DNA of 64,000 nt from Streptomyces sp. NBC_00775 (GCF_036347135.1 NZ_CP108938.1:5022001-5086000), one strand, 5' to 3'. Positions 1 to 9,841 are shown, numbered from the stretch's first letter. A program made the numbers and translations. The notes: a model not told the origin generated them from the sequence alone.

Positions 1-351
1 CGGGGACGACCAGGGGCACGTCCGGGTCCATCCGGAAGGCGCCGGAGTTGTCGACGACGACCGCGCCCTTGGCGGCGGCGATGGGCGCCCACTGCGCCGA
101 CACCTCGTCCGGTACGTCGAACATCGCGACGTGGACCCCGTCGAAGGCCTCCTCCGACAGGGCCACCACCTCGACCTCCTCGCCGCGCACGGCCAGCTTG
201 CGGCCGGCCGAGCGCGGGGAGGCGATCAGACGGATCTCGCCCCAGATGTCCGCGTGCTGGGACAGGATCTGGAGCATGACCGTGCCGACGGCCCCGGTCG
301 CTCCCACGACCGCGAGCGTCGGGCGCCCGGTCCGAGACCCGGTGGGAGCCA

Positions 352-352
<1 letters not shown>
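1..352 (-). CDS. asd: aspartate-semialdehyde dehydrogenase, N-terminal part (runs off the left edge)
   Basis: NADPH-dependent reduction of aspartyl phosphate to aspartate semialdehyde, the second step of the lysine/threonine/methionine/diaminopimelate pathway; cytosolic. About 117 residues are visible. The Rossmann nucleotide-binding loop GATGAVG sits at residues 17-23, followed by the family-typical stretch [20 protein letters not shown] close to the window edge. The catalytic cysteine lies outside the window. The ATG at 352-350 overlaps the TGA of the aspartokinase gene by one base, so the two are translationally coupled in the order ask-asd, the usual actinobacterial arrangement. Identity is secure; the C-terminal half cannot be judged. 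Confidence 0.95.
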
Positions 353-1644
<1,292 letters not shown>

Positions 1645-1927
1645 GTGCGCTCCTCGCTCAGTCCGTCTCTGCACCGCACAACTGCGGTCGGCTCAGTCTA
1701 ACGAGCGGCCGGAATTCCCTTTCGGGGTATCGCATCGTGAGATGTCCCGCTCACGACGTGATCACTCGGGATGTCAGGCCAACCGGGTCCTCCGGCCGCT
1801 CCGGGACGGCACCTGCCCGCGCCCCGTCCCGCCACTCCGGAAAGTGCCCTGTGTCACACGGGAGGTCAGGGGGAACGCCAGGGGGAGAAGCGTCGGGCGA
1901 GACAGACGTGACTTAATTTTCAAGCAC

Positions 1928-1939
1928 TAGGGTTCGCCT
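1928..1939 (+). promoter_or_regulatory. candidate -10 element for a leaderless response-regulator mRNA
   Basis: TAGGGT at 1928-1933 fits TANNNT and sits seven bases before the GTG start at 1940. There is no Shine-Dalgarno sequence between it and the start, so transcription would begin at or next to the start codon. No convincing -35 hexamer was found, so this is an inference. Confidence 0.3.
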
Positions 1940-2629
1940 GTGCGCGTACTCCTGGTGGAAGACGACGAGCCGGTCGCCGAATCGCTCCGGCGCGGACTGC
2001 TGCGCTACGGCTTCGAGGTCGAGTGGGTGACCACGGGAGGCGCGGCGCTGGCACACGAGGGCCCGTACGACGTCGTCCTGCTCGACCTCGGCCTGCCCGA
2101 CACCGACGGCCTCGACGTCTGCAAGGCGCTGCGGGCGCGCGGCGGGATCCCGATCATCGTGATCAGCGCGCGCAGCGACGAGACGGACCGGGTGGTCGGC
2201 CTGGAGATCGGCGCGGACGACTACGTCTCCAAGCCCTTCGGCGTACGCGAGGTCATCGCGCGGATAAGAGCGGTGATGCGCCGCGTACAGCCGCCCGCCC
2301 CCGCGACCGCCGGCCCCGACCGCTACGGCTCCCGCCTCACCATCGACCGCAAGGCCGCCCGCGTACGACTGGACGGCGAGGAAGTGGCCCTCGCGCCCAA
2401 GGAGTACGACCTGCTCGCGTTCCTCACCGAGGAGCCGGGGGCGCTGATGTCGCGCGAGCAGATCATGGAAGCGGTCTGGGACGCGAACTGGTTCGGGCCG
2501 ACGAAGACGCTGGACGTCCATGTGGCGGCGCTGCGGCGGAAGCTGGCGGGGGCGCTCACCATCGAGGCGGTACGGGGAGTCGGCTTCCGCCTGGACATCG
2601 ACGAGCCGGGCGGCGGGTCCTCGGGATGA
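1940..2629 (+). CDS. OmpR-family response regulator
   Basis: DNA-binding response regulator of a two-component system. The receiver domain (1-115) has the acidic pair D8/D9, a phospho-acceptor Asp near residue 49 (VLLDLGLP) and the conserved Lys in SKPFGV. A winged-helix Trans_reg_C domain follows (about 130-222, with ALAPKEYDLLAFL and the recognition segment TLDVHVAALRRKL). The GTG start has no ribosome site. The last codons overlap the kinase start as ATGA (2626-2629), so the pair is translationally coupled. The target signal cannot be read from the sequence. Confidence 0.93.
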   Translation: MRVLLVEDDEPVAESLRRGLLRYGFEVEWVTTGGAALAHEGPYDVVLLDLGLPDTDGLDVCKALRARGGIPIIVISARSDETDRVVGLEIGADDYVSKPFGVREVIARIRAVMRRVQPPAPATAGPDRYGSRLTIDRKAARVRLDGEEVALAPKEYDLLAFLTEEPGALMSREQIMEAVWDANWFGPTKTLDVHVAALRRKLAGALTIEAVRGVGFRLDIDEPGGGSSG

Positions 2630-3927
2630 TCCGGCAACTGATCGTCAGTTACGTCCTTCTCGTCGCCGTCGCGCTGACCGCCTTCACCGTGCCGGTGGCC
2701 TTCACCCTGACCGCGCAGCTGCGCGGGGACACCGAGGAGTCCGTACGGCGGGAGGCCCGGACCATGGCGCTGCTGCTGGCGGACGGGGACGCGGCGTCGC
2801 GGGCGGCCCTGACGCGGATGTCCGTGGCGTACGCGGCCGAGACCCCCGGCGCGGTGCACGTGCTCCCGGCCTCCCAAGCGCCGGCGGCCGGGCGGACCAC
2901 GGCGCACTGGGGCGGCGGCGAGCTGAAGGTGACGGCTCCGGCGAAGCGGGACGGCCGGACTGTGGGGGCCGTACAAGTCACCTACCCCACCTCGGACTTG
3001 ACGTCACGGCTCTGGCGGATCTGGGGTTTCCGCGCGGTGCTGGCCGTGGGCGTACTCGCTGTGGCGGCGGGCCTCGGCGCGCTCGTGGCACGCCGGCTCA
3101 CCCGCCCCCTGCGCCAGTTGAACGACATGGCGACCCGCTTCGGCGACGGCGACCTCACCGCCCGCTCACCCGTCACCGGCCCCCCGGAGACCCAGCAACT
3201 GGCCCGCACCCTCAACTCCGGCGCGGAACGCCTCGACATCCTCGTCGCCTCCCAGCGGATCTTCGTCGCCGACGCCTCGCACCAACTCCGTACGCCCCTC
3301 ACGGCGTTGCGGCTGTCGCTGGACAACATCGCGGACGGCGTCGAGGACGACTTCGTCCGCGAGGACGTCGAGCAGGCGACGGCCGAAGTGGTCCGGATGA
3401 GCCGCCTCGTGAACGGCCTGCTGGTCCTCGCGCGGGCCGAGGCGAAGGTGTCCGCGACGGAGGCGCTGTCGCTGCCAGAGCTGGTGGAGGACCGGCTGGC
3501 GGTGTGGAGACCGGCCGCCGAGGAGCGCGGTGTCACCATCGCGCGGGAGGGGGAACCCGGCGACCGGTCGCTCGTGCTGGCCAGCCCCGGTCACCTCGAC
3601 CAGGTGCTGGACAACGTCCTGTCGAACGCCCTGGAGGTCTCCCCGGACGGATCGACGATCACCGTGCGGGTGCAGGCCCGCTCCGACGAGGTCGTGCTGT
3701 CGGTCCTCGACCAGGGCCCCGGCATGTCGGACGCGGAGAAGTCCCGCGCCTTCGACCGCTTCTGGCGCGGTCAGGGCCTGACCGGGCGCTCCGGGTCCGG
3801 GCTCGGCCTCGCCATCGTCAAGCAGCTGGTGACCGACGACGGCGGGACCGTGACCCTCAAGGACGCTCCCGGGGGCGGGCTGTGCGTGGCGATCAGCCTT
3901 CGGGCATCATCGAGGAGTGGTGGTTGA
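2626..3927 (+). CDS. sensor histidine kinase partnered with the OmpR regulator
   Basis: Membrane sensor kinase, 433 residues. An N-terminal transmembrane helix (about 6-28) is followed by an external sensor segment of roughly 90 residues, a second helix near 125-148, and a HAMP linker with RRLTRPLRQLNDMATRFGDG. The phospho-acceptor His is in the H box ASHQLRTPLTALRL. HATPase_c motifs are present: the N box DNVLSNALEVS, DQGPGMS and GSGLGLAIVKQL. The start overlaps the regulator stop by 4 bp. Its 3' end overlaps the convergent gene at 3893 by 35 bp, so the last 11 codons of each lie opposite one another. Confidence 0.93.
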   Translation: MIRQLIVSYVLLVAVALTAFTVPVAFTLTAQLRGDTEESVRREARTMALLLADGDAASRAALTRMSVAYAAETPGAVHVLPASQAPAAGRTTAHWGGGELKVTAPAKRDGRTVGAVQVTYPTSDLTSRLWRIWGFRAVLAVGVLAVAAGLGALVARRLTRPLRQLNDMATRFGDGDLTARSPVTGPPETQQLARTLNSGAERLDILVASQRIFVADASHQLRTPLTALRLSLDNIADGVEDDFVREDVEQATAEVVRMSRLVNGLLVLARAEAKVSATEALSLPELVEDRLAVWRPAAEERGVTIAREGEPGDRSLVLASPGHLDQVLDNVLSNALEVSPDGSTITVRVQARSDEVVLSVLDQGPGMSDAEKSRAFDRFWRGQGLTGRSGSGLGLAIVKQLVTDDGGTVTLKDAPGGGLCVAISLRASSRSGG

Positions 3928-4390
3928 CGATCAGCCACTCGCCGCCGCGCTTCTCGTACTCGTACGTGTAGCGGGCCTCGACGACGCGCTGGGCGCCGGT
4001 GTCCGGGTCGGTGAGCGTGAACTCGTACAGGCCGGTGTCGATGGCAGAGTTCTTGTCGAGGACGTTGACGATCGTCTCGATCTTCTTGCCGACCGGCTTG
4101 TTCGCCAGGAAGTGCTCGAAGTAGTCGACGATCTCCGCGTGGTCGGTCCGGATCCGGTTCGACACGGTGGGCAGGAGCACGGCGTCGGAGGCGTAGCGGT
4201 CGGCCACCTTCTCCGGGTCACCGGTCCGCAGCGCGGCGTTCCAGCCGTCGAAGAGCGCGGCGATCCGCGCCTTGGTGGGCCGCGTGTCCTTGTACTCCGG
4301 ACCGGCCTGGCTGACGCCGACGCCCACGCTGGTGACGACGAGGGCGGAGGCGGCGACGATCACGGCACGCTTGCGTATCTGGGGCTTCAC
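3893..4390 (-). CDS. secreted SgcJ/EcaC-like (SnoaL/DUF4440 fold) protein
   Basis: About 165 residues. The GTG at 4390-4388 has GGAG about 8 nt upstream. An N-terminal signal segment (KRAVIVAASALVVTSVGVGVS, cleavage after SQA) is followed by a NTF2-like domain: RIAALFDGWNAALRTGDP, ADRYASDAVLLPT, TGLYEFTLTD and GEWLIVNHHSS match the SgcJ/EcaC/SnoaL superfamily, in which the cone-shaped fold binds small hydrophobic ligands. Proteins of this family are often called oxidoreductases, but no catalytic residues prove that here. It is convergent with the sensor kinase and overlaps it by 35 bp. Function unknown; export is inferred from the signal peptide. Confidence 0.8.
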   Translation of the reverse strand: MKPQIRKRAVIVAASALVVTSVGVGVSQAGPEYKDTRPTKARIAALFDGWNAALRTGDPEKVADRYASDAVLLPTVSNRIRTDHAEIVDYFEHFLANKPVGKKIETIVNVLDKNSAIDTGLYEFTLTDPDTGAQRVVEARYTYEYEKRGGEWLIVNHHSSMMPEG

Positions 4391-4602
4391 GAAGTCTCCG
4401 GTGCGAGTGGGGGCTGCTCCGCTGCGGTGGGAGCGACTCCAGCCTCGCGGCGCGCGGGTTAGGGGCTGCCCAGGGGACGTGCAGGGCTGATCCAACTCCC
4501 GTCCAACTCACGGGGAGTGACACGGGATTACGCTCCGGGGTGCGCCCGGTGGCTGGCCGGGCCGGCCTGCGTGCGCGGCGATCCGCGGGGCAAGATCCCT
4601 CC

Positions 4603-5322
4603 GTGACAGGAGAGTTGACGCTGTGCGGCATCGTGCTGGTGGGGTCCTGTGTGCAGTGGCTCACCGGGATGGGGTTCGCGCTCGTCGCCGTACCCGCGCT
4701 GGTGCTGCTGCTCGGGTCGGCCGACGGCGTCGTGCTCGCCAACTGTGCCGCCGGGGCGATCAGCGTCGTGGGGCTCGCGGGCGGATGGCGGAGGGTACGG
4801 CCCCGCGCGATGGTGCCGCTGTGCGTGGCGGCGGCGTGCACGGTCCCGGCGGGGGCCTGGCTGGCACGACGGCTGCCGGAGCCCGCGCTCCTAGTGTTCA
4901 TGGGCGCCCTGGTGACCGTCGCCGTGGCGCTCGTGATGCGCGGCGCACGGGTACCGGCCCTGCGCGGGACCAAGGGCGCGGTGGCCGCGGGGGCTGCGGG
5001 CGGATTCATGAACTCCGCCGCGGGGGTGGGCGGACCACCGGTGTCCTTGTACGCGCTCAACGCCGGCTGGACGGTACGGGAGTTCGTGCCGAACGCGCAG
5101 TTCTACGGGGTCGTGGTCAACGCGTTCTCGGTGGCCGCGAACGGGGTGCCCCACCTCGGCGCTTCGCGCTGGGCCCTCGTGGTGACGGGGATGGCGGTGG
5201 GCGCCGGGATCGGAAGGGTGCTCGCGGGACGGGTGCCGGAGAAACAGGCCCGGTGGCTGGTGCTGTTGCTGGCGCTGACGGGCGGGCTGACGGCTTTGGG
5301 GAAGGGACTGTGGGGGCTGTGA
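4603..5322 (+). CDS. TauE/SafE-family membrane permease
   Basis: About 239 residues with seven to eight hydrophobic helices and the family features VGSCVQWLTGMGFALVAVPA near the N-terminus and FMNSAAGVGGPPVSLYALN at the start of the second half. The family moves sulfite, sulfonates or other small organic anions across the membrane; the substrate here is unknown. The start is uncertain: GTG at 4603 has a poor ribosome site, while an in-frame TTG at 4615 has AGGAG only two bases ahead. It stands alone, divergent from the SgcJ-like gene. Confidence 0.85.
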   Translation: MTGELTLCGIVLVGSCVQWLTGMGFALVAVPALVLLLGSADGVVLANCAAGAISVVGLAGGWRRVRPRAMVPLCVAAACTVPAGAWLARRLPEPALLVFMGALVTVAVALVMRGARVPALRGTKGAVAAGAAGGFMNSAAGVGGPPVSLYALNAGWTVREFVPNAQFYGVVVNAFSVAANGVPHLGASRWALVVTGMAVGAGIGRVLAGRVPEKQARWLVLLLALTGGLTALGKGLWGL

Positions 5323-5416
5323 CTGCCCCGCCCCGCCGTGATGACCGGGGACGGCATCGATTACGGTGCCGCCGCGGGGCCGACGCAAACGCAACGGCCC
5401 TGAGGAAGGAATTCCG

Positions 5417-5950
5417 GTGGAGAGTCGTCCGGTAGAGAGTGTGCTGAGCAGGCTGAGCCGATGGTGGCCGACGGCGGCGGCGGTCACGGTGGCACTGTTC
5501 GGCGTTCTGATCCTGACGATCCAGATTCGCCAACTTCACGGCAGCTACCAGGAATTGGCGAACCTGCGCGAGCACGGGCGCCACACAACGGCTCACGCCA
5601 CCGTTTCCACCACCTGCTCCTCCGGAGTGCGCGACACGACCTGCGACACGTCCTCGGTGTGGCTCGACTTCAACGACACCTCCGGCGACCCCGTGGACGA
5701 GCCGGAAGAGACGATCGACGGCTCCCTCTACGTCCCCGACGGCCACCGGGACGCCGAGGGCCGGGTGGCGACGACGGTCGTCTACGACCCCGCTCACCCG
5801 GATCTGGCACAGGCCGAAGGCGCCCTGGACCAGGGGGTCCTCGACCTGGCGACCCACCACTGGATCGCCCTGACCATCGGGCTTGTTGCGCTCGGCGCTG
5901 GGATCAGCGGTGGCGTCGCGGCGTGGCCGCCGCGGCGGGCTGGGCGATGA
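5417..5950 (+). CDS. small DUF3592-like membrane protein
   Basis: 177 residues, GTG start with GAGGAAGGA ending six bases upstream. Layout: a cytoplasmic N-terminus, a transmembrane helix (about 16-38), an external domain of about 100 residues, and a C-terminal helix (about 148-170). The external part holds a likely disulfide pair (TTCSSGVRDTTCDTSSVWLDF) and ends with VVYDPAHPDLAQAEG, resembling the conserved end of DUF3592 domains. Function of that family is unknown. It stands alone; nothing in the context suggests a role. Confidence 0.7.
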   Translation: MESRPVESVLSRLSRWWPTAAAVTVALFGVLILTIQIRQLHGSYQELANLREHGRHTTAHATVSTTCSSGVRDTTCDTSSVWLDFNDTSGDPVDEPEETIDGSLYVPDGHRDAEGRVATTVVYDPAHPDLAQAEGALDQGVLDLATHHWIALTIGLVALGAGISGGVAAWPPRRAGR

Positions 5951-6139
5951 AGGCGGCCCAGGCGGGGGGCGGTTCGGCGGGGCCGCGGGGCGTCGTACGG
6001 TCGCGTACATCGGGATTCCGGCGCTGGACGGGAACACGTGGCCGTTGCGGTGGTACAGCGAGCCTACGGTTACGGCGCCGTTTGTGGAGGCGGGGCGGTT
6101 GCGGGGGGTGTTGGGACTGGTGGGGTTGTAGGTCAGGGC

Positions 6140-6710
6140 TGGTGGGCACGCGCGGCGGACAGATTCCCGCGGACAGTCTTTGTCGTCGGGTGGTCCTCGC
6201 CCAGTACCCGAAGGCAGTCAGCCAGCGCCCGCTCGTACAGCGGGATTGCCCGCACCACATCTCCTAACACCAGATATCCGCCGGCCAGGTTGTTCCGCGA
6301 AGCCAGCGTGTCCGGGTGATCCTCACCCAACAGCCTCACACGATCCTCCAACGTCCGCTCGTACAAAGGGATCGCTCGCGCCGCATCTCCCGACGCCCTA
6401 TACGCGTAAGCCAGGTTGTTCCGCGAAGTCAGCGTGTCGCGGTGATCCTCACCCAACACCCGCACATGTTCCTCCAACGTCCGCTCGTACAAAGGGATCG
6501 CCCGCATCACATCCCCCGACGCCCTATATGCGTAAGCAAGGTTGTTCCGCGAAGCCAGCGTGCCCGGGTGATCCTCACCCAACACCCGCACGTAGTCCTC
6601 CAACGTCCGTTCGTACAAAGGGATCGCCCGCGCCGTATCCCCCGACATCGCATACGCGCCAGCCAGGTTGTTCCGCGAAACCAACGTGTCCCGGTGATCC
6701 TCACCCAAGA
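6140..6710 (-). repeat. four 126-bp tandem repeats encoding 42-residue TPRs
   Basis: The marker AGGTTGTTCCGCGAA recurs at 6287, 6413, 6539 and 6665, exactly 126 bp apart. Each unit encodes a TPR of the pattern SRNNLA-AY--SGD--RAIPLYERTLED--RVLGEDH. The DNA identity between units is much higher than protein constraint requires, so recent duplication or gene conversion is likely. Confidence 0.9.
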
Positions 6711-7365
6711 CCCGGATAGCCGCTGCCAGAGAGCGAACGTAGTAGTCGGTCGCCTGACTCAACTGCCCTTGCCCTTGGAGGAACTGTCCTGCCCAAGTGA
6801 GTATCAGGTCCATCGCAGCCGTGTCCTCGCCCGGATCGCGTGCATCAAGGATGGCCTCGACGTGTGGGAGTAAGGCTCTCCAAGTCGGCCAGCCCGCGAC
6901 GTTCACGCGGGGCTCGTTCGGAAGTTCGTCGAGCAGCAGCCCCGTCGCCCGTTCGCGCGCAGTCAGGATGCGCTCCCGATCACGATGCGGGTCGTCCCCC
7001 GACGGCGTGCGGCCCACCCTCTGGACCAGGCGGTGAACACCGACCCCCGCCCGATCAAGCGTGATCATGTTGTAATCGGCCAACAGCCCCAGGAGCTGAG
7101 CAAGGTCGACCGGATCCTGGGCCAGCGGCTCGAACAGGGCGCGCGGAATGGCGGTCGGGGCGTACCACGCCGCGATCCGCAAGATTTCAACCGCCCTGGG
7201 ATCCCGCTCCTCAAGCACGTCGAGCGTGATGCGCCAGATCCGCGCGACCGTCCGTGCCGGGTCGGAGCCGCCCGGTGCCGCATCCGTGGCGCGCTGGGGG
7301 TGCAGGCGCAGCATGGCGCTGTACTCGGCGATGGTGATCCCGGTCTGGGCGATGAAGGCCCCCGC

Positions 7366-8697
7366 CTATTCCAGTGCGAGCGGCAGATAGCCCAGCTCAT
7401 CCGCCAGGGCCCGGGCCTCGTCGGCGTCGGCGTCCTCGACAAGGCGTGACAGGAGGACCAGCGCGGCCTCCTCGTCCAGCACGGGCAACGAGATCGGCTC
7501 GCACACCCAGCCCCGCTTGTACCGGCTTGTGATCAAGTGACGGCCGGATGCTCGTAGTTGGCCAGTCCAGGCGTGCACATCCTCCGGCTTCTCCGCGTTG
7601 TCGAAGACCAGGAGCCACCCAGGATGCGTCTGCAACCATCCCACCGCCCACTCGGCAGCCTGCCCGGTGGTGAGGCCGTATGCCTCTTCGCCCCGCAGGC
7701 GGGCCGTGAGCGCGGCAAATCCCGCCTCGATCAGCTCAGGAGTGTCCGAGCGCATCCACCACACCAGCCGGTATGCCCCCGCATGGTCGTGCGCGTAGTG
7801 CAGGGCCAGAGTCGTCTTCCCCACACCTCCGAGCCCGTGCAGTGTCTGCGTGATCGTCTGGGAGTCCGCCGAAAGGGCCTTCTCCAGCTCGGCCATCGCC
7901 CCCTCCCTGCCGACGAAGATCGGCGACGGCGGCTCCGGCAGGTTGTTGACACCCGGCGGGACTTCGACGTCGTACACCGTGCGCCGCGGCCTTTCGGGAC
8001 CGGCAGCCGTGACCTCCTCCGGGACCAGCTCGCCCCCGCCCTCCCTCCTCACCGCCTCCGCGAACCCGGGCCGGGCCGCCAGCGACACCACGGACACGGC
8101 CGTCAACTGGTCGGCCACGTAATCCCGTTGCCGGTCGGTCGTCACGACCCCGATGAGCCGTCCGCTCGCGAACAGCGCCGCCCCGGACGCTCCCGCCCAC
8201 CGCGACTTCTGGTCCGGCCTGCCGGGAACGGCGACCCCGTCCACGTACGCCGTGATCAGGCCACCGGACTTGAGCCCGGTCAGCGTCTCGACGTGGCCGC
8301 GGATCTCCTTCGTGTCGCGGACGCCGCCGTCACGCAACTCCGACCGGGGAAATCCGACCGCGACGCACTTCAGCCGCTCGTCCCGTACGACCGTGCCGTC
8401 GATGCGGCCCCATCGGACGGGTTCGCCGCCTGGCGGTGGCTGCCATCCGGGGTCCGTGATCCTGATCAACGCCCCGTCCGCCTGCGGCTCCCGCCCCAGA
8501 TCGGGCGTCACCGTCGGCCACAGCACCTCGGCCGCGACCCACTTCGGGGCGTCGGCACCGAGCGGGCGGACTTCCAACCCACCGCCGCCCAGCACACTGT
8601 GAAGGGCCGTCAGGATCAACCGATCCGCGACCAGATAGCCGGTCCCCGCGCACTTCCCGACCGGGTTCCAGATCTCCATGACCCGGCGTACGTCCAC
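7366..8697 (-). CDS. trypsin-NB-ARC fragment actually encoded before the amber stop
   Basis: If the TAG is real and not read through, the translated product is 443 residues: the trypsin-like domain and the NTPase up to its GLPL motif, without the winged-helix/helical region and TPR sensor. Such a product would lack the domain that normally senses the trigger. A downstream ATG at 7314 opens the TPR part (393 residues) but has no evident ribosome site, so separate translation of that half is doubtful. Confidence 0.7.
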   Translation of the reverse strand: MDVRRVMEIWNPVGKCAGTGYLVADRLILTALHSVLGGGGLEVRPLGADAPKWVAAEVLWPTVTPDLGREPQADGALIRITDPGWQPPPGGEPVRWGRIDGTVVRDERLKCVAVGFPRSELRDGGVRDTKEIRGHVETLTGLKSGGLITAYVDGVAVPGRPDQKSRWAGASGAALFASGRLIGVVTTDRQRDYVADQLTAVSVVSLAARPGFAEAVRREGGGELVPEEVTAAGPERPRRTVYDVEVPPGVNNLPEPPSPIFVGREGAMAELEKALSADSQTITQTLHGLGGVGKTTLALHYAHDHAGAYRLVWWMRSDTPELIEAGFAALTARLRGEEAYGLTTGQAAEWAVGWLQTHPGWLLVFDNAEKPEDVHAWTGQLRASGRHLITSRYKRGWVCEPISLPVLDEEAALVLLSRLVEDADADEARALADELGYLPLALE

Positions 8698-8721
8698 AGG
8701 CCAACACCCCCGTGCTCCCCG

Positions 8722-9033
8722 TTACTTGGGGCGTTCCCCGGAGTCGTCCGCGATACGCAGATCCGTGCCGTCGGTGTCGATGGGCTGGAGGGTGAGCTTG
8801 ACGCGGCTCGTCGTGCCCTTGGAGCGGGAGGCCTTGGCCTCGGCGCCGAACGGCAGGACCAGCACCTTCGCGCGGGCCTCCGCGTCCTTCTTCACGTCCA
8901 CCGTGAACTCGACCTCGACGGGGCCGGTGCGGAACTGAATCTCCTGTCCCGCCCCGTCCCGCGCCGCCTGCTGAAGCTCCGACCGGATGGCACCGATCGC
9001 CTCGGCCAGACCCGCCCACGTCTCATCCGCCAC
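8722..9033 (-). CDS. Trypco2 (trypsin-co-occurring domain 2) protein
   Basis: 103 residues, GTG start with GGGGG seven bases upstream. The fold signature is clear: N-terminal WAGLAEAIGAIRSELQQA, then FRTGPVEVEFTVDVKKDAEARAKV in two segments, then a Ser-rich linker and SRVKLTLQPIDTDG near the end. This domain is named for its repeated occurrence beside trypsin-like-protease STAND proteins in predicted biological-conflict systems. Here it is the first gene of an operon with the trypsin-NB-ARC-TPR gene, 24 bp apart. A role as sensor or substrate of the protease is predicted for the family, not shown. Three 12-bp repeats lie just upstream. Confidence 0.85.
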   Translation of the reverse strand: MADETWAGLAEAIGAIRSELQQAARDGAGQEIQFRTGPVEVEFTVDVKKDAEARAKVLVLPFGAEAKASRSKGTTSRVKLTLQPIDTDGTDLRIADDSGERPK

Positions 9034-9049
9034 CGAGCGCCCCCTCGTT

Positions 9050-9085
9050 CCCGTACGCGTCCCCGTACGCGTCCCCGTACACGCG
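9050..9085. repeat. three 12-bp direct repeats upstream of the Trypco2 gene
   Basis: CCCGTACGCGTC occurs at 9050-9061 and 9062-9073, followed by the variant CCCGTACACGCG at 9074-9085. The repeats start 17 bp upstream of the Trypco2 start codon, within the likely leader or promoter, so they could be binding sites or simple slippage. Confidence 0.75.
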
Positions 9086-9181
9086 TTGTGAGCGGCAGCG
9101 TACTCGCCGTGCCCTGTGCTCCGCGCCCAATGCGCAGATGTGCGGGCGGGCGGGGCGCGCGCACGCCCGTCCGCCCCGCCG

Positions 9182-9841
9182 TTACGTGACCTTCCGCAAC
9201 CCCAGCGGCTCCGCGATCTCCTCCACCATCACTTTGCCCGCTTCCTCCGCGAGAGCGTCCTCGCCGAGGTCCTGGTCGGTGTCCAGGCCGTTCAGCTCCT
9301 CCAGGGGCTGGTTCAGGCGGACGTGGGCGACCACCGACTGGAGGGCGCGGAGGGCGGCCGATGCCGTGGATCCCCAGTTGGAGAAGTACGAGAACTGCCA
9401 CCACCACAACGCTTCGGTGGTGCGGCCCGCGCGGTAGTGGGCCATGCCGTGGCGGAGGTCGGTGATGACGTCCGCCAGGTCGTCCGAGATCCGGGCGGGG
9501 ACCGGGGCCTTGCGGGGCTCGTAGGGGTCGAAGACCTCCGAGTACACGTCGATCGGCTCCAGCATCGTCGCCAGGCGCTCGCGGAGTTCGTCGACGTCCG
9601 GCTCCGGGCCCAGGTCCGGCTCGTAGCGCTCGTCGGGGACGATGTCCTCGTGCGCGCCGAGTCGGCCGCCGGCCAGGAGGAGCTGGGAGACCTCCAGGAG
9701 GAGGAAGGGGACCGCCGAGTCGGGCTCGTCGCCCTTCGCGACCTCCGTGACGGCTACCAGGAAGCTCTCTACCTGGTCCGCGATCTGGACCACGAAGTCG
9801 TCGGGATCCTGGCTTGTCGCGTGCAGCGTGGCGTCAGACAT
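9182..9841 (-). CDS. DUF5063 domain protein
   Basis: 219 residues, acidic, no signal peptide or membrane segment. The conserved core runs from [12 protein letters not shown] to the signature [20 protein letters not shown] (about residues 140-160), ending with a leucine-rich acidic tail. The ATG overlaps the recR stop by 8 bp, so it is co-translated with recR as in other Streptomyces. Role unknown; the stable link to recR hints at DNA metabolism, which is inference only. Confidence 0.85.
   Translation of the reverse strand: MSDATLHATSQDPDDFVVQIADQVESFLVAVTEVAKGDEPDSAVPFLLLEVSQLLLAGGRLGAHEDIVPDERYEPDLGPEPDVDELRERLATMLEPIDVYSEVFDPYEPRKAPVPARISDDLADVITDLRHGMAHYRAGRTTEALWWWQFSYFSNWGSTASAALRALQSVVAHVRLNQPLEELNGLDTDQDLGEDALAEEAGKVMVEEIAEPLGLRKVT

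Larger units (their letters stand above)
6133..8697 (-). pseudogene. trypsin-NB-ARC-TPR STAND protein interrupted by one in-frame TAG
   Basis: One reading frame runs from 8697 to 6133 with a single stop, TAG at 7368-7366; undisrupted it would encode about 854 residues. The N-terminal serine-protease-like domain (1-210) has a catalytic His in LILTALHSV, an Asp in DGALIRI and a Ser in WAGASGAALF. The NB-ARC ATPase (about 245-450) has Walker A HGLGGVGKTTLALHYA, Walker B WLLVFDN, sensor HLITSRYKRGW and the GLPL-like GYLPLALE. The TAG falls directly after that motif, where related proteins usually read LALEQA, so it fits a CAG-to-TAG change. After the stop the frame continues AGAFIAQTG, a helical linker, then at least four 42-residue TPRs ending near the C-terminus. 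Such proteins act as self-versus-nonself sensors in predicted bacterial conflict systems. GTG start with GGGGGT upstream; the Trypco2 partner ends 24 bp away. Confidence 0.8.

Noticed and set aside
5883..6131. Short plus-strand frame ending near 6131 with RTVAYIGIPALDGNTWPL
   Set aside because: The first half is the shifted end of the DUF3592-like gene and I recognise no family; at most a decayed fragment.
6287..6680. Regularly spaced repeats considered as a CRISPR array
   Set aside because: The period is 126 bp, the whole unit is repeated and it encodes TPRs; there are no unique spacers.
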